Shown: positions 1-9,490, counted from the stretch's first letter. The stretch: DNA of 43,293 nt from Candidatus Krumholzibacteriota bacterium (GCA_024276305.1 JAJRXK010000019.1:1-43293), one strand, 5' to 3'. The notes: generated by a model from the letters alone, not told the origin. Numbers and translations: made by a program.

Positions 1-2
1 CG

Positions 3-437
3 GCCGATGAGGATCTGCTCCACAATCTCGAACTCACCCAGGCCATGGTCGAATCTTCGGAGTCTCAGTCCACCGATGGCGGTGATTCTCAGGACCAGCA
101 GGACCAGCAGGACCAGCAGGACCAGCAGGATCAACAGGATCAGCAGGACCAGCAGGACCAACAGGATCAGCAGGATCAGCAGGACCAGCAGGACCAACAG
201 GATCAACAGGATCAACAGGATCAACAGGACCAGCCGGACAGCACGGAATCTTCTTCGGCGGCGCCCGATACCAACTCGGTGGCTCAGGGTGATAGCTTGC
301 AGACCCTTCCCGAGGGGATGACTCCTCAGGAGGCGATGCAGCTTCTCGACGCCCTCGATCACGACGAGGAGGAGCTTCGACGATCCATCCAACGTCGTCT
401 GCGAGGCGGAGAAACGGAGAACGCTGGTGAGTGGTAG
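3..437 (+). CDS. batC: BatC-like TPR protein, C-terminal part (5' end outside window)
   Basis: The reading frame is open from the first complete codon, so the gene begins upstream of the window. The first residues ([14 protein letters not shown]) resemble the last helix of a TPR array as found in BatC proteins. They are followed by a low-complexity linker of 15 Asp-Gln-Gln units and an acidic Ser-rich stretch. The C-terminus ([19 protein letters not shown], then [10 protein letters not shown], ending in Glu-Trp) matches the short conserved tail of BatC-type proteins. Bat proteins work with a MoxR ATPase and VWA proteins (BatA/BatB) at the inner membrane, with a proposed role in stress tolerance or envelope complex assembly. 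The stop overlaps the batD start by 11 bp, so the genes are probably translationally coupled. The family call rests on the tail motif plus the neighbours batD and batE. Confidence 0.8.
   Translation, partial: ADEDLLHNLELTQAMVESSESQSTDGGDSQDQQDQQDQQDQQDQQDQQDQQDQQDQQDQQDQQDQQDQQDQQDQQDQPDSTESSSAAPDTNSVAQGDSLQTLPEGMTPQEAMQLLDALDHDEEELRRSIQRRLRGGETENAGEW
93..236 (+). repeat. 9-bp tandem repeat encoding (Asp-Gln-Gln)15
   Basis: Fifteen consecutive in-frame 9-bp units of the type GAY-CAR-CAR run from 93 to 227, followed by a degenerate DQP unit at 228-236. Units differ only at synonymous third positions (gac/gat, cag/caa), so the protein repeat is perfect while the DNA repeat is not. The tract lies in the linker between the TPR region and the conserved C-terminal tail of BatC. 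Expansion by replication slippage is the likely origin, and the synonymous drift suggests it is not very recent throughout. Confidence 0.95.
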
Positions 438-2181
438 CCTCAGACTCCGCTGGAGGTTGGGCATTCTGGGATGCCTGGCCCTGGCGTCGACACCGCTCCT
501 GGCCCGGGCCGCGGTCGAGGTCGGAGTGGAGATCGACCGCGAGGAGGTCGTGATTGGCGAGCAGGTGGTTCTCACGATTTCGGTGAATGGAGATGTGCGC
601 GACGTTCGCGAACCGGAGCTCGGAACGGTCGAGGGGCTGGAGATCTACGGGGGAGGGCAGTCTCGGCGGTACAATTTCGTCAATGGTAGAGTCAGCGCGG
701 TACATTCCTTCACCTTCTATCTCCGTCCGCTCCACGCAGGGAGCTATCGCCTCGACTCGATGCGGGTCGTGGTCGAAGGCCGGTCGATCGAAGTGCGCCC
801 GGTGGAGTTTCGGGCTCTTCCGGCCAATGCAAGGACGAAGACCGAGGATCCATCCTCGGCTCCGCCGGCCCAGTCCGGAGACGCGGATGTATTCATCACT
901 CTCACCGTGGATCAGGATTCGGTGGTGGTGGGCCAGCAGGTGATCCTCACCTTCGGCTACTACCGGGCCACGCGAGCCTCGGCCTTCGACTCTCCGGAGT
1001 ACACCCCGCCCACCACCGAGGGTTTCTGGAGGGAGGACCTTCCCCCGAATCGACGGACCTCCCGCGTGATCCGTAGCCGTCGTTATCAGGTCACCGAGAT
1101 TCGCTATGCCCTTTTTCCGACCCACGCGGGCGAACTCACCATCGGCCCGGCGCAGTTGCGGCTGACCGAGGACGTCTTCGGTTCCTTCTTCCGCTCCCGC
1201 CGGAGACGCGGCCCAACGGTGATGCGCACCGAGGACCTCACCGTTCATGTGGACCCTCTTCCCCCGCCTCCGCCAGGCTTCTCAGGAGCGGTGGGTCGAA
1301 ACTTCGCCTTCGAGGCCAGCGTGGATCGCCAGGAATTGGCGGTGGGCGATGCGCTCACCCTCACGCTGCGCCTCGAAGGAGATGGCCACCTGGCCAGCGC
1401 TCGGGATCCCGAGATCGACGGGGGTGAGTTGTTTCGCCTGCACGATGCGGGGGGCGGAGTGGACAGCCGACCCACTCTGGCGGGACTGCGCGGAGTGCGG
1501 GTGGTGCAGAAGCTGCTGATCCCGGCCCGCCCCGGGGCGCACTCCATCCCAGCGGTGGACTACATCGTCTTCGATACCGACGCGATGGACTACCGCACCC
1601 TGCGGACCTCTCCCATCCCCCTGCAGATCGTGCCCGCGGAAGGGGGAGGGACGGCGACGGTGGTGGCGGGAGGACGACAGTCCGAGATCGCCTTGCTCGC
1701 GCGGGACATTCTTCACATTCGGAGCATCGACCCGGACCTCGAGCCAGTGGGCGGACCCCTGGTCCGGCGACCGGTATTCTGGGCTCTGCTCGTGGGTCCG
1801 ATCTTCTTCTGGGTCGGCAGCGGGGAATTGGCCCGGCGCAGACGGGCCCTCGCGGCCGATCCCCAGAGGTTGAGAGACCGGAGAGCCCGCCGACGGGCCC
1901 AGGAGATCCTGGACTCGAGTCGGCCTGCGGACGAAAAGGTCGACGCCGCACTCCGAGCCTATGTCGCTGATCGCAGCGGACTCAGTCCGGCGGGACTCCG
2001 TCGAGCGCAATTGCGCCAGGTGGTCGTCGATCTGGGCGCGGACGAGGTCGAGGCGGAGGAAGTCCTGGCGATTCTCGACGAGTGCGATGCTCTCCGTTTC
2101 GCACCGGGATCGGGTGAGAGCGAATCGCTGACCGATCGGGCGGCGGCTCTTTTGGACCGACTGGAGGCTCATCGTGCTTAG
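427..2181 (+). CDS. batD: BatD-like membrane-anchored protein (oxygen tolerance family)
   Basis: 584 residues from a GTG start that overlaps the batC stop. A signal peptide (about residues 1-28, hydrophobic core [12 protein letters not shown], ending LARA) exports the protein. The large extracytoplasmic part contains repeated beta-sandwich-like units; each begins with a phrase such as [38 protein letters not shown] or [19 protein letters not shown], which is typical of BatD. One transmembrane helix follows at about residues 449-468 ([15 protein letters not shown]), then an Arg-rich cytoplasmic tail of roughly 110 residues. Its place between batC and batE supports the call. It is expected to act at the inner membrane with BatA/B/C/E and MoxR. 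No enzymatic motif is seen. Confidence 0.9.
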   Translation: MSGSLRLRWRLGILGCLALASTPLLARAAVEVGVEIDREEVVIGEQVVLTISVNGDVRDVREPELGTVEGLEIYGGGQSRRYNFVNGRVSAVHSFTFYLRPLHAGSYRLDSMRVVVEGRSIEVRPVEFRALPANARTKTEDPSSAPPAQSGDADVFITLTVDQDSVVVGQQVILTFGYYRATRASAFDSPEYTPPTTEGFWREDLPPNRRTSRVIRSRRYQVTEIRYALFPTHAGELTIGPAQLRLTEDVFGSFFRSRRRRGPTVMRTEDLTVHVDPLPPPPPGFSGAVGRNFAFEASVDRQELAVGDALTLTLRLEGDGHLASARDPEIDGGELFRLHDAGGGVDSRPTLAGLRGVRVVQKLLIPARPGAHSIPAVDYIVFDTDAMDYRTLRTSPIPLQIVPAEGGGTATVVAGGRQSEIALLARDILHIRSIDPDLEPVGGPLVRRPVFWALLVGPIFFWVGSGELARRRRALAADPQRLRDRRARRRAQEILDSSRPADEKVDAALRAYVADRSGLSPAGLRRAQLRQVVVDLGADEVEAEEVLAILDECDALRFAPGSGESESLTDRAAALLDRLEAHRA

Positions 2182-2986
2182 TCCTCGGGGCTACCGACGA
2201 GCGCGGGTCTTCGGGATTCTCGCGGTGGCGGCGCTGAGCTTGGCCGGCTCCCTCTCCTTCGCCGCGACCGGTGGTTCGGCCAGAGATCTGGCTTCGGCTC
2301 GGGAGGCTGCGATCGCCGCTTCGAAGGCCTATGAAGAGGGAAACTTCGCCCGGGCCATCGAACTCTACGAAGAGGCGATCGCAAGCGGGCTCGACCATCC
2401 GGTCCTCGACTACGACCTGGGCAACGCCTACTACAAAAAGGGGGATCTGGGTCGGGCGATCCTCTGGTACGAACGGGCCCGGCGGAACGCTCCCCGAGAC
2501 CGAGCGATCGCCCACAATTTGGCCCAGGCCCGGTCCCAGATGCAGGATCAAGAGATCTCCACCCATCTGGCTCCCATGCTGCTGCGTCCGGTGAGTTGGG
2601 TCCGTGACCAGCTCTCTCTGAACGGTTGGTCGACCTTGGTCTTGATCAGCCTCTTGGTGGTCGTGGTCACGGGAGTCTGGCGGCAGTGGTCGACTGACCG
2701 TCGCTCGTTGACCCGGCGGATCCTGGAGCTGTCGATGGCCTTGACGCTCCTCTCCGCTACCATGACTCTCTCCCTCTACCGCAGTCAGTACTGGAGTCAA
2801 CGAGCGGTGGTGGTGGCGGAGAAGGCCGAAGTCCGGTCGGGTCCCGGGGCGGACTACGATCTGGCCTTCCGCATCCATGCCGGCTTGATCGTGAATGTGG
2901 ATCAGAGCCGGGGGGAGTGGGTGAGGATCGACCTCGGCGGAGATCTGGTGGGCTGGGTGCTCACCGAGTCCCTCGAGGATCTCTGA
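2174..2986 (+). CDS. batE: BatE-like TPR and SH3 domain membrane protein
   Basis: 270 residues; the GTG start lies 8 bp inside the batD end. After an N-terminal hydrophobic segment (about residues 12-30, signal peptide or anchor) come TPR helices at about 40-115 (YEEGNFARAIELYEEAI, then LDYDLGNAYYKKGDLGRAI). Two transmembrane helices follow at about 152-172 and 185-205. A C-terminal bacterial SH3-like domain occupies about 210-268 (AVVVAEKAEVRSGPGADYD to GDLVGWVLTESLEDL). TPR, transmembrane helices and SH3b in this order is the BatE layout, and the upstream batC-batD neighbours fit. It probably scaffolds the Bat complex at the inner membrane. The next gene begins 7 bp after the stop. Confidence 0.88.
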   Translation: MLSPRGYRRARVFGILAVAALSLAGSLSFAATGGSARDLASAREAAIAASKAYEEGNFARAIELYEEAIASGLDHPVLDYDLGNAYYKKGDLGRAILWYERARRNAPRDRAIAHNLAQARSQMQDQEISTHLAPMLLRPVSWVRDQLSLNGWSTLVLISLLVVVVTGVWRQWSTDRRSLTRRILELSMALTLLSATMTLSLYRSQYWSQRAVVVAEKAEVRSGPGADYDLAFRIHAGLIVNVDQSRGEWVRIDLGGDLVGWVLTESLEDL

Positions 2987-2993
2987 GTCGCTG

Positions 2994-5150
2994 ATGACCG
3001 CGGCGGACGAAGAACAGAGAGGATCGGGGCCGGTGCGAGACCAAAGCATGGACAGCTCAGTCGAAGACCGTCTGGGTGCAGGCACGGTCTTCGCGGTGGT
3101 GGTCATTGCCTCCCTCCTCTTGCGTTTGGTCTACCTCTACTTCTTGCGACAGGACATTCTCTTTGCCCAGCCCATCATGGATGCTGCGGTGCACGACGGA
3201 TGGGCGAGGGGCGACGAGTCGATCGTCGCCATCTTCGAGAGAGGGGTTCCCTACTTTCGCGCGCCTCTCTACATCTGGTTCCTGAAGCTCGTCTACAGCC
3301 TCAACGACTCCTATCTCGCTCCGCGATTCGTGCAGGCATTGCTCTCGGCGGTGACCGCAGGGTTGGTGGCCGACCTGGGGAGGCGCCTGGCGGGACCGAT
3401 CGCGGGGCTCTTGGGGGGGTTGCTCCTGGCGATGGCCTGGCCGGTGATCTACTTCTCCGGAGAGCTGCTCATCGTGACCTTCTTCATGACCCTGGTCATG
3501 GGGGCGCTCTGGCTCCTGGTCGTGGGAAGTGCGAGAGACAGCCGTCGGTGGGTCATGGGGGGAGCGCTGCTTCTGGGCCTCTCCGCCCTGGCGCGCCCGA
3601 CTTCGTTGGTTTTGGTCCCGGCTCTGATTCTGGCGCCCTGGTTGGTCTGGCCTCAGGAGGGTGGGGAGAGGCTCCGCTCCTGGAGAAGGTCGCGAGCTGC
3701 GATCTGGATGATCGTCTTGACCTTGGCGCCGGGCGGCGCGCTCACCCTTCGCAACCGGGTGGTGGGCCATGATTGGGTATTCATCGCCAGCCAGGGCGGG
3801 GTCAATCTCTTCATCGGGAACAATCCGCTTGCGGACGGACGCACCGCGGTGGTGCCGGGGACCCGCGCGACGTGGTTGGGGGGATTCGAAGACACCCGCC
3901 GACGGGCCGAAGTCGACGCCGGTCGTCCTCTGCGGCCCAGCCAGGTCAGCCGCTACTACCTTCGCAAGTCCTTGGAGAGTTGGCGCGACGCGCCTCGGGC
4001 CATGGTGCGCCTCTACGCCAAGAAGATTCGCTATCTCGTGGGGGCCGGAGAACGACCGAACAACAAGAATCTTCACTTCTGGAGAAGCCGGAATCCCATG
4101 TTGCGGCTGCCGGTCTGGCCGAGCTGGGCCACGCTCTTCGCGCTGGGATTGGGCGGGATCCTTCTCATCGAGCGAAGGCGGCGCGCCTACTATGTGCTGG
4201 CCTTTCTGGGCCTCTATGCGTTGGGTCTGCTTCCCTTCTTTCTCAACGAGCGGTTTCGCCTGCCCCTCATGATTTCTCTGGGAGTGTTCGCCGGCGTTCC
4301 ATTGGCCCGCGGATTGGCCGCCCTGTGGCAGCGCCGCTTTCGCTTGGCCCTGGTGGCCTTCGTGCCGGTCGCCCTGCTCTTCACACTGAGCGAGTTGGAT
4401 CGGCTCGATTTTCGGGATGACCGCATCGATGCGGATGCATTCAGTCGTTACACGCTGGGGAATCTCTACGCCGAAAGAGGAGAGACCGACCTGGCGTTGC
4501 GCAGCTATCAGGAGGCCTTCGACATTGCCCACCGCTTCGGGCTCAAGAACTTCGATTCGGTCGAAACGATGCTGCGAACGAACATGGTCCGGCTCCTGAT
4601 CCGGAAAGGCCGTCTGCAGGAGGCAGACCAGCACCTCAGCATCTTGGAAGATCAGGGACCGCCGAGCCCCGAGGTCGTGCTCCTGAGGGCTCAGCTGCGT
4701 CTTCGGCGTCACGAATACGCGGAAGCGTTGCCCCTGCTGAAGATGGTGCTCGACATCGCTCCCGACCAGCCCCAGGCCCTCTTGGGCCTGGGTTGGTGTC
4801 AGGTGGAGAATCACGCCTTCATTGCGGCGCAGAAGACCTTTCGGCACCAACAAGAGGTTGCGGGAGTGAATGCCGAGGCACTGGCCGGGATCGGAGTCAC
4901 AGAGCTGTTGGGGAACCAGAATGCGGTCCTGGCCCGGAGCTTTCTCGATCGGGCACTGGCCCTCGACCCCACGGTGGCGCCGGCCCACCAATATCTGGCC
5001 GAGATCTACCGCAAAGAAGGCAATATCGCGAAGATGACGGTGCACCTGCGTGAGGCTCTCCGCTATGACCCCCTGAACGATCGGGTGCGACGCTTCTACA
5101 ACCGGCTGCAGCTCCCCCAGAAGAAACCCGCTCCCTCGCCTCGGGACTAG
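2994..5150 (+). CDS. GT39-like membrane glycosyltransferase with C-terminal TPR repeats
   Basis: 718 residues. The N-terminal two thirds form a polytopic membrane protein: about ten hydrophobic segments, the first near residues 30-50, and an early extracytoplasmic loop with acidic residues (QPIMDAAVHDGWAR). These are features of the PMT/ArnT-like GT39 superfamily, which uses lipid-linked sugar donors. The phrase SQGGVNLFIGNNPLADG is a familiar signature of this family in bacteria. From about residue 480 the protein is soluble and made of TPR-like repeats (YTLGNLYAERGETDLALRSY; LGLGWCQVENHAFIAAQKTF; HQYLAEIYRKEGNIAKM). It starts 7 bp after batE, so it may be co-transcribed, but a role in the Bat system is not established. 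ATG 2994 was taken; ATG 3048 (MDSSVEDRL) is an alternative. Sugar donor and acceptor cannot be told from sequence. Confidence 0.8.
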   Translation: MTAADEEQRGSGPVRDQSMDSSVEDRLGAGTVFAVVVIASLLLRLVYLYFLRQDILFAQPIMDAAVHDGWARGDESIVAIFERGVPYFRAPLYIWFLKLVYSLNDSYLAPRFVQALLSAVTAGLVADLGRRLAGPIAGLLGGLLLAMAWPVIYFSGELLIVTFFMTLVMGALWLLVVGSARDSRRWVMGGALLLGLSALARPTSLVLVPALILAPWLVWPQEGGERLRSWRRSRAAIWMIVLTLAPGGALTLRNRVVGHDWVFIASQGGVNLFIGNNPLADGRTAVVPGTRATWLGGFEDTRRRAEVDAGRPLRPSQVSRYYLRKSLESWRDAPRAMVRLYAKKIRYLVGAGERPNNKNLHFWRSRNPMLRLPVWPSWATLFALGLGGILLIERRRRAYYVLAFLGLYALGLLPFFLNERFRLPLMISLGVFAGVPLARGLAALWQRRFRLALVAFVPVALLFTLSELDRLDFRDDRIDADAFSRYTLGNLYAERGETDLALRSYQEAFDIAHRFGLKNFDSVETMLRTNMVRLLIRKGRLQEADQHLSILEDQGPPSPEVVLLRAQLRLRRHEYAEALPLLKMVLDIAPDQPQALLGLGWCQVENHAFIAAQKTFRHQQEVAGVNAEALAGIGVTELLGNQNAVLARSFLDRALALDPTVAPAHQYLAEIYRKEGNIAKMTVHLREALRYDPLNDRVRRFYNRLQLPQKKPAPSPRD

Positions 5151-5201
5151 TGGCCCATCTGGACCGAAGCCGATCCTCCCAACCCGTGGACGGAGATACC
5201 C

Positions 5202-8063
5202 TTGCACCGTGAGATCCGTGTTCGTGGCGCCCGCCAGCACAATCTGAAGAACATCGACTGTACCATTCCCCGAGATCGACTGACGGTCTTCACCGGCGTG
5301 TCGGGAAGCGGGAAGTCATCGTTGGCATTCGACACCCTCTACGCCGAAGGTCAGCGCCGCTATGTCGAGTCCCTCTCGAGCTATGCCCGGCAATTCCTGG
5401 GGCAATTGGAAAAGCCCCACGTCGATCGGATCGAAGGGCTCTCTCCCGCGATCTCCATCGATCAGAAAGCTCCCAGCCGCAACCCCCGATCGACGGTGGG
5501 GACGGTGACCGAGATCCACGACTATCTTCGTGTCCTCTTCGCCCGACTCGGAGTCCAGCGCTGCCATCGTTGCGACCGTGAGGTGGGGAGGCAGTCGCCT
5601 CAACAGATGGCCGAGGCTCTTCAGAGCCATGGTGAAGGGACGCGTCTCTTTCTCTTTGCTCCCCTGGTGCGGTCTCGAAAAGGGGAGTACCGAACTCTGC
5701 TGGAAGGCCTGGTCGCGGAGGGGTTCACCAGGGTTCGAATCGATGGCGAGTTGCACGACCTCCAATCCGGCTCTCTGCCGAAACTCTCTCGTACCATGAG
5801 CCACGACATCGAAGTGTTGGTGGACCGCTTGGTTCTCGGCAAGGTGAAGCGGTCGAGATTGGTGGACTCCATCGAGACTGCGCTGGGATTGTCCGAAGGG
5901 CTTCTTCTGGGAGAAACGGAGTCTGGAGATCAGACCTTGCTCGGCGAGCAGCGGGCCTGCGTCCACTGTGCGGTCGCCTTCGAGGAGCTCATTCCCCAGC
6001 ACTTCAGCTTCAATTCCCCGCGCGGAGCCTGTCCGCGCTGCAATGGTCTAGGGACCCTCCTGACCGCAGATCCCGATCGACTGATCACCGATCCCGCGCT
6101 CTCGGTGATGGATGGAGCCATCGCGCTCATGGGCAAGTTGGCCGAGAAGGAGAGCATCGGCTGGGGGGCGCAGAAGCTCATGCGGATCGCCGAGGTCTAC
6201 GGCATCGATCTGGATCGTCCCTGGAATCGCCTCTCCAGAGCTCACCGAGAAATCCTGCTCTACGGCGATGATCGTCGGATCCAGTACCGCTACGAAGGCA
6301 CGAACTTCAAGGGGGACTTCGAGGGGGATGTGGTGGGTGTCGCCACCGAGATCGAAAGACTGGTCAAGCAGACTCGCAGTGAACGGCGTCGCCGCTACTA
6401 CGCGCAGTTTCTTCACGAAGGCCGCTGCCCCGCCTGCAACGGGGCCAAACTGAAGCCCGAGAGTTTGGCGGTCCGTCTCGGTGGGCGCAACGTCGCTGAA
6501 ATCGGAGCAATGTCGATCTCCGATGCCCACGACTTCTTCTCTACGATCGACCTCCCGCCTGAGCAGTTGGAGATGGCCCAAGATGCACTTCGAGAAGTGA
6601 CCAACCGTCTGAGCTTTCTTCTGAATGTGGGGCTGGAGTACCTCACTCTGGACCGGTCTGCTCCGAGTCTCAGCGGGGGAGAGAGTCAGAGAATTCGACT
6701 GGGGAGTCAGATCGGATCGGCCCTGGTGGGAGTGCTGTACATTCTGGACGAGCCCAGCATCGGTCTGCATCAGCGGGACAACGCGCGCTTGCTGCGAACC
6801 CTGGAAGGGTTGCGGGACTTGGGTAACACCGTGGTGGTGGTGGAGCACGACGAAGAGACGATCGCAGCCGCGGACCACGTGATCGACTTCGGTCCGGGTG
6901 CGGGCATCAAGGGGGGAGAGGTCGTCTTCAGTGGCTCGGTGGCCCAGTTGCGGCGCAGCGCAGGCAAGAGCCTCACCGCGGCCTATCTCACCGGTCGTCT
7001 GGACGTGGTGCAGCCCAGACCTCCCCGGCCCCCAGGCCGCGGTCGATTGGGAGTCCGTGGCGCATCCCTGAACAACCTGAAGAAGATCGATGTCGATTTT
7101 CCGATTGGGCTCTTCACGGTGGTGACTGGAGTCTCGGGGAGCGGAAATAGCAGTTTGGTGAACGAGACGCTCTTTCCCGCTCTCGCAAGAGAGCTGGGGG
7201 CGACTCGCCGGCGCGTCGGTCCCCACCGACGGCTCACCGGGCTGCGCCATGTCGACAAGGTCATCGACATCAACCAAGATCCCATTGGACGGACTCCCCG
7301 CAGCAATCCGGCGACCTACGTCAAGGTCTTCGGTCTCATCCGCGAGATCTTCGCTCAACACCCCCTGGCCCGATCACGGGGATACCAGCCCGGACGGTTC
7401 AGTTTCAACGTGAAGGGCGGTCGCTGTGAATCGTGCGAGGGACATGGTCAGAATCGGATCGAGATGCACTTCCTTTCCGACGTATGGGTCCGCTGCCATG
7501 CCTGCCGAGGCCATCGATTCAATCCCGAGACCCTCGAGGTGCGCTACCGCGGCAAGAGCATCGCGGACGTCTTGGAGATGGACGTGCAGGAGGCCCTCGA
7601 GTTCTTTGCGAATCATCCCCGGATCGGCCAGATTCTCCAAACCCTCCACGATGTGGGTCTCGACTATCTCAAACTGGGTCAGCCCGCGACCACGTTGAGC
7701 GGAGGGGAGGCCCAGCGGATCAAACTGAGCCGGGAGCTCGCTCGACGCGCCACTGGCAATACCGTGTATATCCTCGACGAGCCCACCACCGGGCTGCACT
7801 TCCACGACATCCGGCGCCTGCTCGAAGTTCTGCACCGCTTGGTGGATGCGGGCAACACGGTCATCGTGATCGAACACAATCTCGACGTCATCCGCAGCGC
7901 GGACTGGGTCGTCGACCTCGGTCCCGAGGGTGGGGACGGAGGTGGTCGAGTGGTCGCGGAGGGGCCTCCGGTGGCAGTAGCCAAAGTGAAGAAGAGCCAC
8001 ACCGGCCGTCATCTGGCGAGAGCACTGGCCGCCAAGAGGAAGGCCCGAGCGCATGGGGCCTGA
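5202..8063 (+). CDS. uvrA: Excinuclease ABC subunit A; second Walker A lysine is Asn
   Basis: 953 residues, normal UvrA length, from a TTG start with GGAG at 5192-5195. UvrA is the damage-sensing ATPase that loads UvrB in nucleotide excision repair. Visible parts are Walker A-1 GVSGSGKSS (K38); the zinc-module segment with CVHC and CPRC around HFSFNSPRGA; signature-1 LSGGESQRIRLGSQ with Walker B YILDEPSIGLH; the second zinc module CESC and CHAC around IEMHFLSDVWVR; and signature-2 LSGGEAQRIKLSREL with Walker B YILDEPTTGLH. The oddity is Walker A-2, which reads GVSGSGNSS: the P-loop lysine is Asn at residue 649 (AAT, 7146-7148). The rest of NBD2 is intact, so this is not a decayed gene. The stop overlaps the following deacetylase-family gene by 11 bp. 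Confidence 0.95.
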   Translation: MHREIRVRGARQHNLKNIDCTIPRDRLTVFTGVSGSGKSSLAFDTLYAEGQRRYVESLSSYARQFLGQLEKPHVDRIEGLSPAISIDQKAPSRNPRSTVGTVTEIHDYLRVLFARLGVQRCHRCDREVGRQSPQQMAEALQSHGEGTRLFLFAPLVRSRKGEYRTLLEGLVAEGFTRVRIDGELHDLQSGSLPKLSRTMSHDIEVLVDRLVLGKVKRSRLVDSIETALGLSEGLLLGETESGDQTLLGEQRACVHCAVAFEELIPQHFSFNSPRGACPRCNGLGTLLTADPDRLITDPALSVMDGAIALMGKLAEKESIGWGAQKLMRIAEVYGIDLDRPWNRLSRAHREILLYGDDRRIQYRYEGTNFKGDFEGDVVGVATEIERLVKQTRSERRRRYYAQFLHEGRCPACNGAKLKPESLAVRLGGRNVAEIGAMSISDAHDFFSTIDLPPEQLEMAQDALREVTNRLSFLLNVGLEYLTLDRSAPSLSGGESQRIRLGSQIGSALVGVLYILDEPSIGLHQRDNARLLRTLEGLRDLGNTVVVVEHDEETIAAADHVIDFGPGAGIKGGEVVFSGSVAQLRRSAGKSLTAAYLTGRLDVVQPRPPRPPGRGRLGVRGASLNNLKKIDVDFPIGLFTVVTGVSGSGNSSLVNETLFPALARELGATRRRVGPHRRLTGLRHVDKVIDINQDPIGRTPRSNPATYVKVFGLIREIFAQHPLARSRGYQPGRFSFNVKGGRCESCEGHGQNRIEMHFLSDVWVRCHACRGHRFNPETLEVRYRGKSIADVLEMDVQEALEFFANHPRIGQILQTLHDVGLDYLKLGQPATTLSGGEAQRIKLSRELARRATGNTVYILDEPTTGLHFHDIRRLLEVLHRLVDAGNTVIVIEHNLDVIRSADWVVDLGPEGGDGGGRVVAEGPPVAVAKVKKSHTGRHLARALAAKRKARAHGA

Positions 8064-8985
8064 GGTTCACTACGCCGTCGGTGCGGTCGATGCCCTCGAC
8101 ATCGGACATCATGTCTTCCCCACCGAGAAGTACGGGCTGGTGCGTGACGGACTGATCCATCGCTTGGGCGTCGCAGCGAGCCGCATCCACTCGGCGCACG
8201 AGATCGAAGACGAAGATCTCGAGCGTGTGCACACCCCTGCCTACCTGCGCGACCTTGCAGCAGCCCGCCGCACTTGGGCCACCGAGAGCAGCGAGATGCC
8301 GGTGGAGGCCGAGGTCATTGCGGCTTTCCGTCAAATGGCCGGTGCCAGCAAGACGACGGTGGAACTCGCCGCACGCTGGGGCATCGGATTCCATGTCGGA
8401 GGTGGGTTCCACCACGCCTTCCCGGACCACGCGGAGGGATTCTGCTATCTGCACGACATGGCGATCGCGGTGGAATGGTGGAGGGCCGAGGAAGGACTGG
8501 ACCGCGTTCTCTTCGTCGATGTGGATGTGCATCAGGGAAACGGGACCGCGGTGATCTACGCGGGAGATTCCGAGACCTTCACTTATTCCATCCACCAACA
8601 GAGAAACTATCCGCAGAAGCAGCGCAGTGACCTCGACCGAGGCTTGGAGGACGGAATCGGTGACGGGGACTATCTGGAGATCCTGTCGCAGGATCTAGAC
8701 GCGATCGACGCCATCTTCCAACCCGACCTGGTGTGCTACGTGGCGGGCGTGGACCCGCATCGCGACGACATTCTCGGGGGTTTGGGACTGAGCTCCGAGG
8801 GACTGCTGAGGAGAGATCGTCTGGTCCTCGACCGCTTCGGGCGGCGGGGGATTCCCATCGCGGTCTTTCTCGCGGGTGGCTATGCCCCGCAACCGCAGCT
8901 CACCGCCGAGTTGCACTTGCAAACGGCTCGTGCCGCCGAAGAGATCGCAATGCAGTACGGTCAGCTCCGGTCCGGCCCTTCGTAG
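8053..8985 (+). CDS. Histone deacetylase-family amidohydrolase (class IV/HDAC11-like)
   Basis: 310 residues, the full length of a single arginase/deacetylase-fold domain. Catalytic elements are visible: the His pair H120-H121 in [11 protein letters not shown], zinc ligands D158 and H160 in [10 protein letters not shown] and D234 in AGVDPHRDD, and the late catalytic Tyr Y277 in LAGGY. The substrate is an acetylated lysine, polyamine or other acylated amine; bacterial members are poorly assigned and the sequence does not decide. The segment GFCYLHD carries His where many relatives have Asn (GFCxxND). The ATG overlaps the uvrA 3' end by 11 bp, which implies translational coupling. The 3' end overlaps queD on the opposite strand by 25 bp. 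Confidence 0.9.
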   Translation: MGPEVHYAVGAVDALDIGHHVFPTEKYGLVRDGLIHRLGVAASRIHSAHEIEDEDLERVHTPAYLRDLAAARRTWATESSEMPVEAEVIAAFRQMAGASKTTVELAARWGIGFHVGGGFHHAFPDHAEGFCYLHDMAIAVEWWRAEEGLDRVLFVDVDVHQGNGTAVIYAGDSETFTYSIHQQRNYPQKQRSDLDRGLEDGIGDGDYLEILSQDLDAIDAIFQPDLVCYVAGVDPHRDDILGGLGLSSEGLLRRDRLVLDRFGRRGIPIAVFLAGGYAPQPQLTAELHLQTARAAEEIAMQYGQLRSGPS

Positions 8986-9338
8986 ACGCAGCGAGTCGTG
9001 CAGGTCTCCGCCACCGTCACCCTTTTCAATTGGGGGAGGCGAGGTCGCACGCGATCGTAGATCCAGGCCGCGAGAATCTCCGAGGTGGGGTTCTCGAGCC
9101 CTTCGATCTCATTGAGATATCGATGGTCGAGCTCATCGCGGACCGGTTCGTAGGCCGCTTTGATGTCGGCGTAGTCGACGAGCCACCCCTGGTTCTGGTT
9201 CACGGGCCCTTCCACCTCGAGGGTGACGCGGAAGGAGTGCCCATGCAATCGAGAGCACTTGTGGCCTTCGGCCACCCGGGGGAGCCGATGGGCGGCTTCG
9301 AATCCGAACTCTTTCTCCAGGCGTACGCGCATCGACAT
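8961..9338 (-). CDS. queD: 6-carboxy-5,6,7,8-tetrahydropterin synthase
   Basis: 125 residues, typical QueD length. It converts 7,8-dihydroneopterin triphosphate to 6-carboxytetrahydropterin, the second step of 7-deazaguanine (queuosine) synthesis. Zinc ligands H17 (EAAHRLP), H32 and H34 (LHGHSF), catalytic C28 in the QueD-type C-x3-HGH arrangement (KCSRLHGH), the D71-H72 pair (LDHRYLN) and E111 (AETCTT) are all present. The phrase [11 protein letters not shown] is also as in E. coli QueD. An upstream GGAGG on the minus strand, about 5 nt before the ATG, supports the start. It stands alone: queC, queE and queF are not in the window. Its 3' end overlaps the deacetylase-family gene tail-to-tail by 25 bp. 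Confidence 0.95.
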   Translation of the reverse strand: MSMRVRLEKEFGFEAAHRLPRVAEGHKCSRLHGHSFRVTLEVEGPVNQNQGWLVDYADIKAAYEPVRDELDHRYLNEIEGLENPTSEILAAWIYDRVRPRLPQLKRVTVAETCTTRCVYEGPDRS

Positions 9339-9490
9339 TCTTTCCTCCGCTGGGTGGCGGTCACAATCTGCGATGGACTCGAAGGTGCCGCCACCGCCGG
9401 GTCGGCGCGAGCTTTGCTCCTCTGAAGGAGACCCCGCATTCTGGGCTGATTGGGCCGAGAACCCCCGCTGCCTTGGGATTCCGCACGACC

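Noticed and set aside
93-236. Short tandem repeats considered as a CRISPR or regulatory array
   Set aside because: The period is 9 bp without spacers, in frame with BatC, and only synonymous positions vary; it is a coding repeat.
34-1248. A minus-strand open frame of 404 codons with repeated Asp-Pro-Val/Ala-Gly-Pro units
   Set aside because: The repeat is the antisense reading of the (Asp-Gln-Gln) tract, and the remaining sequence is antisense of batD.
3057-5240. A 727-codon minus-strand open frame opposite the GT39-like gene
   Set aside because: Its translation is low-complexity and charged, has no recognisable motif, and mirrors the strongly protein-like plus-strand gene.
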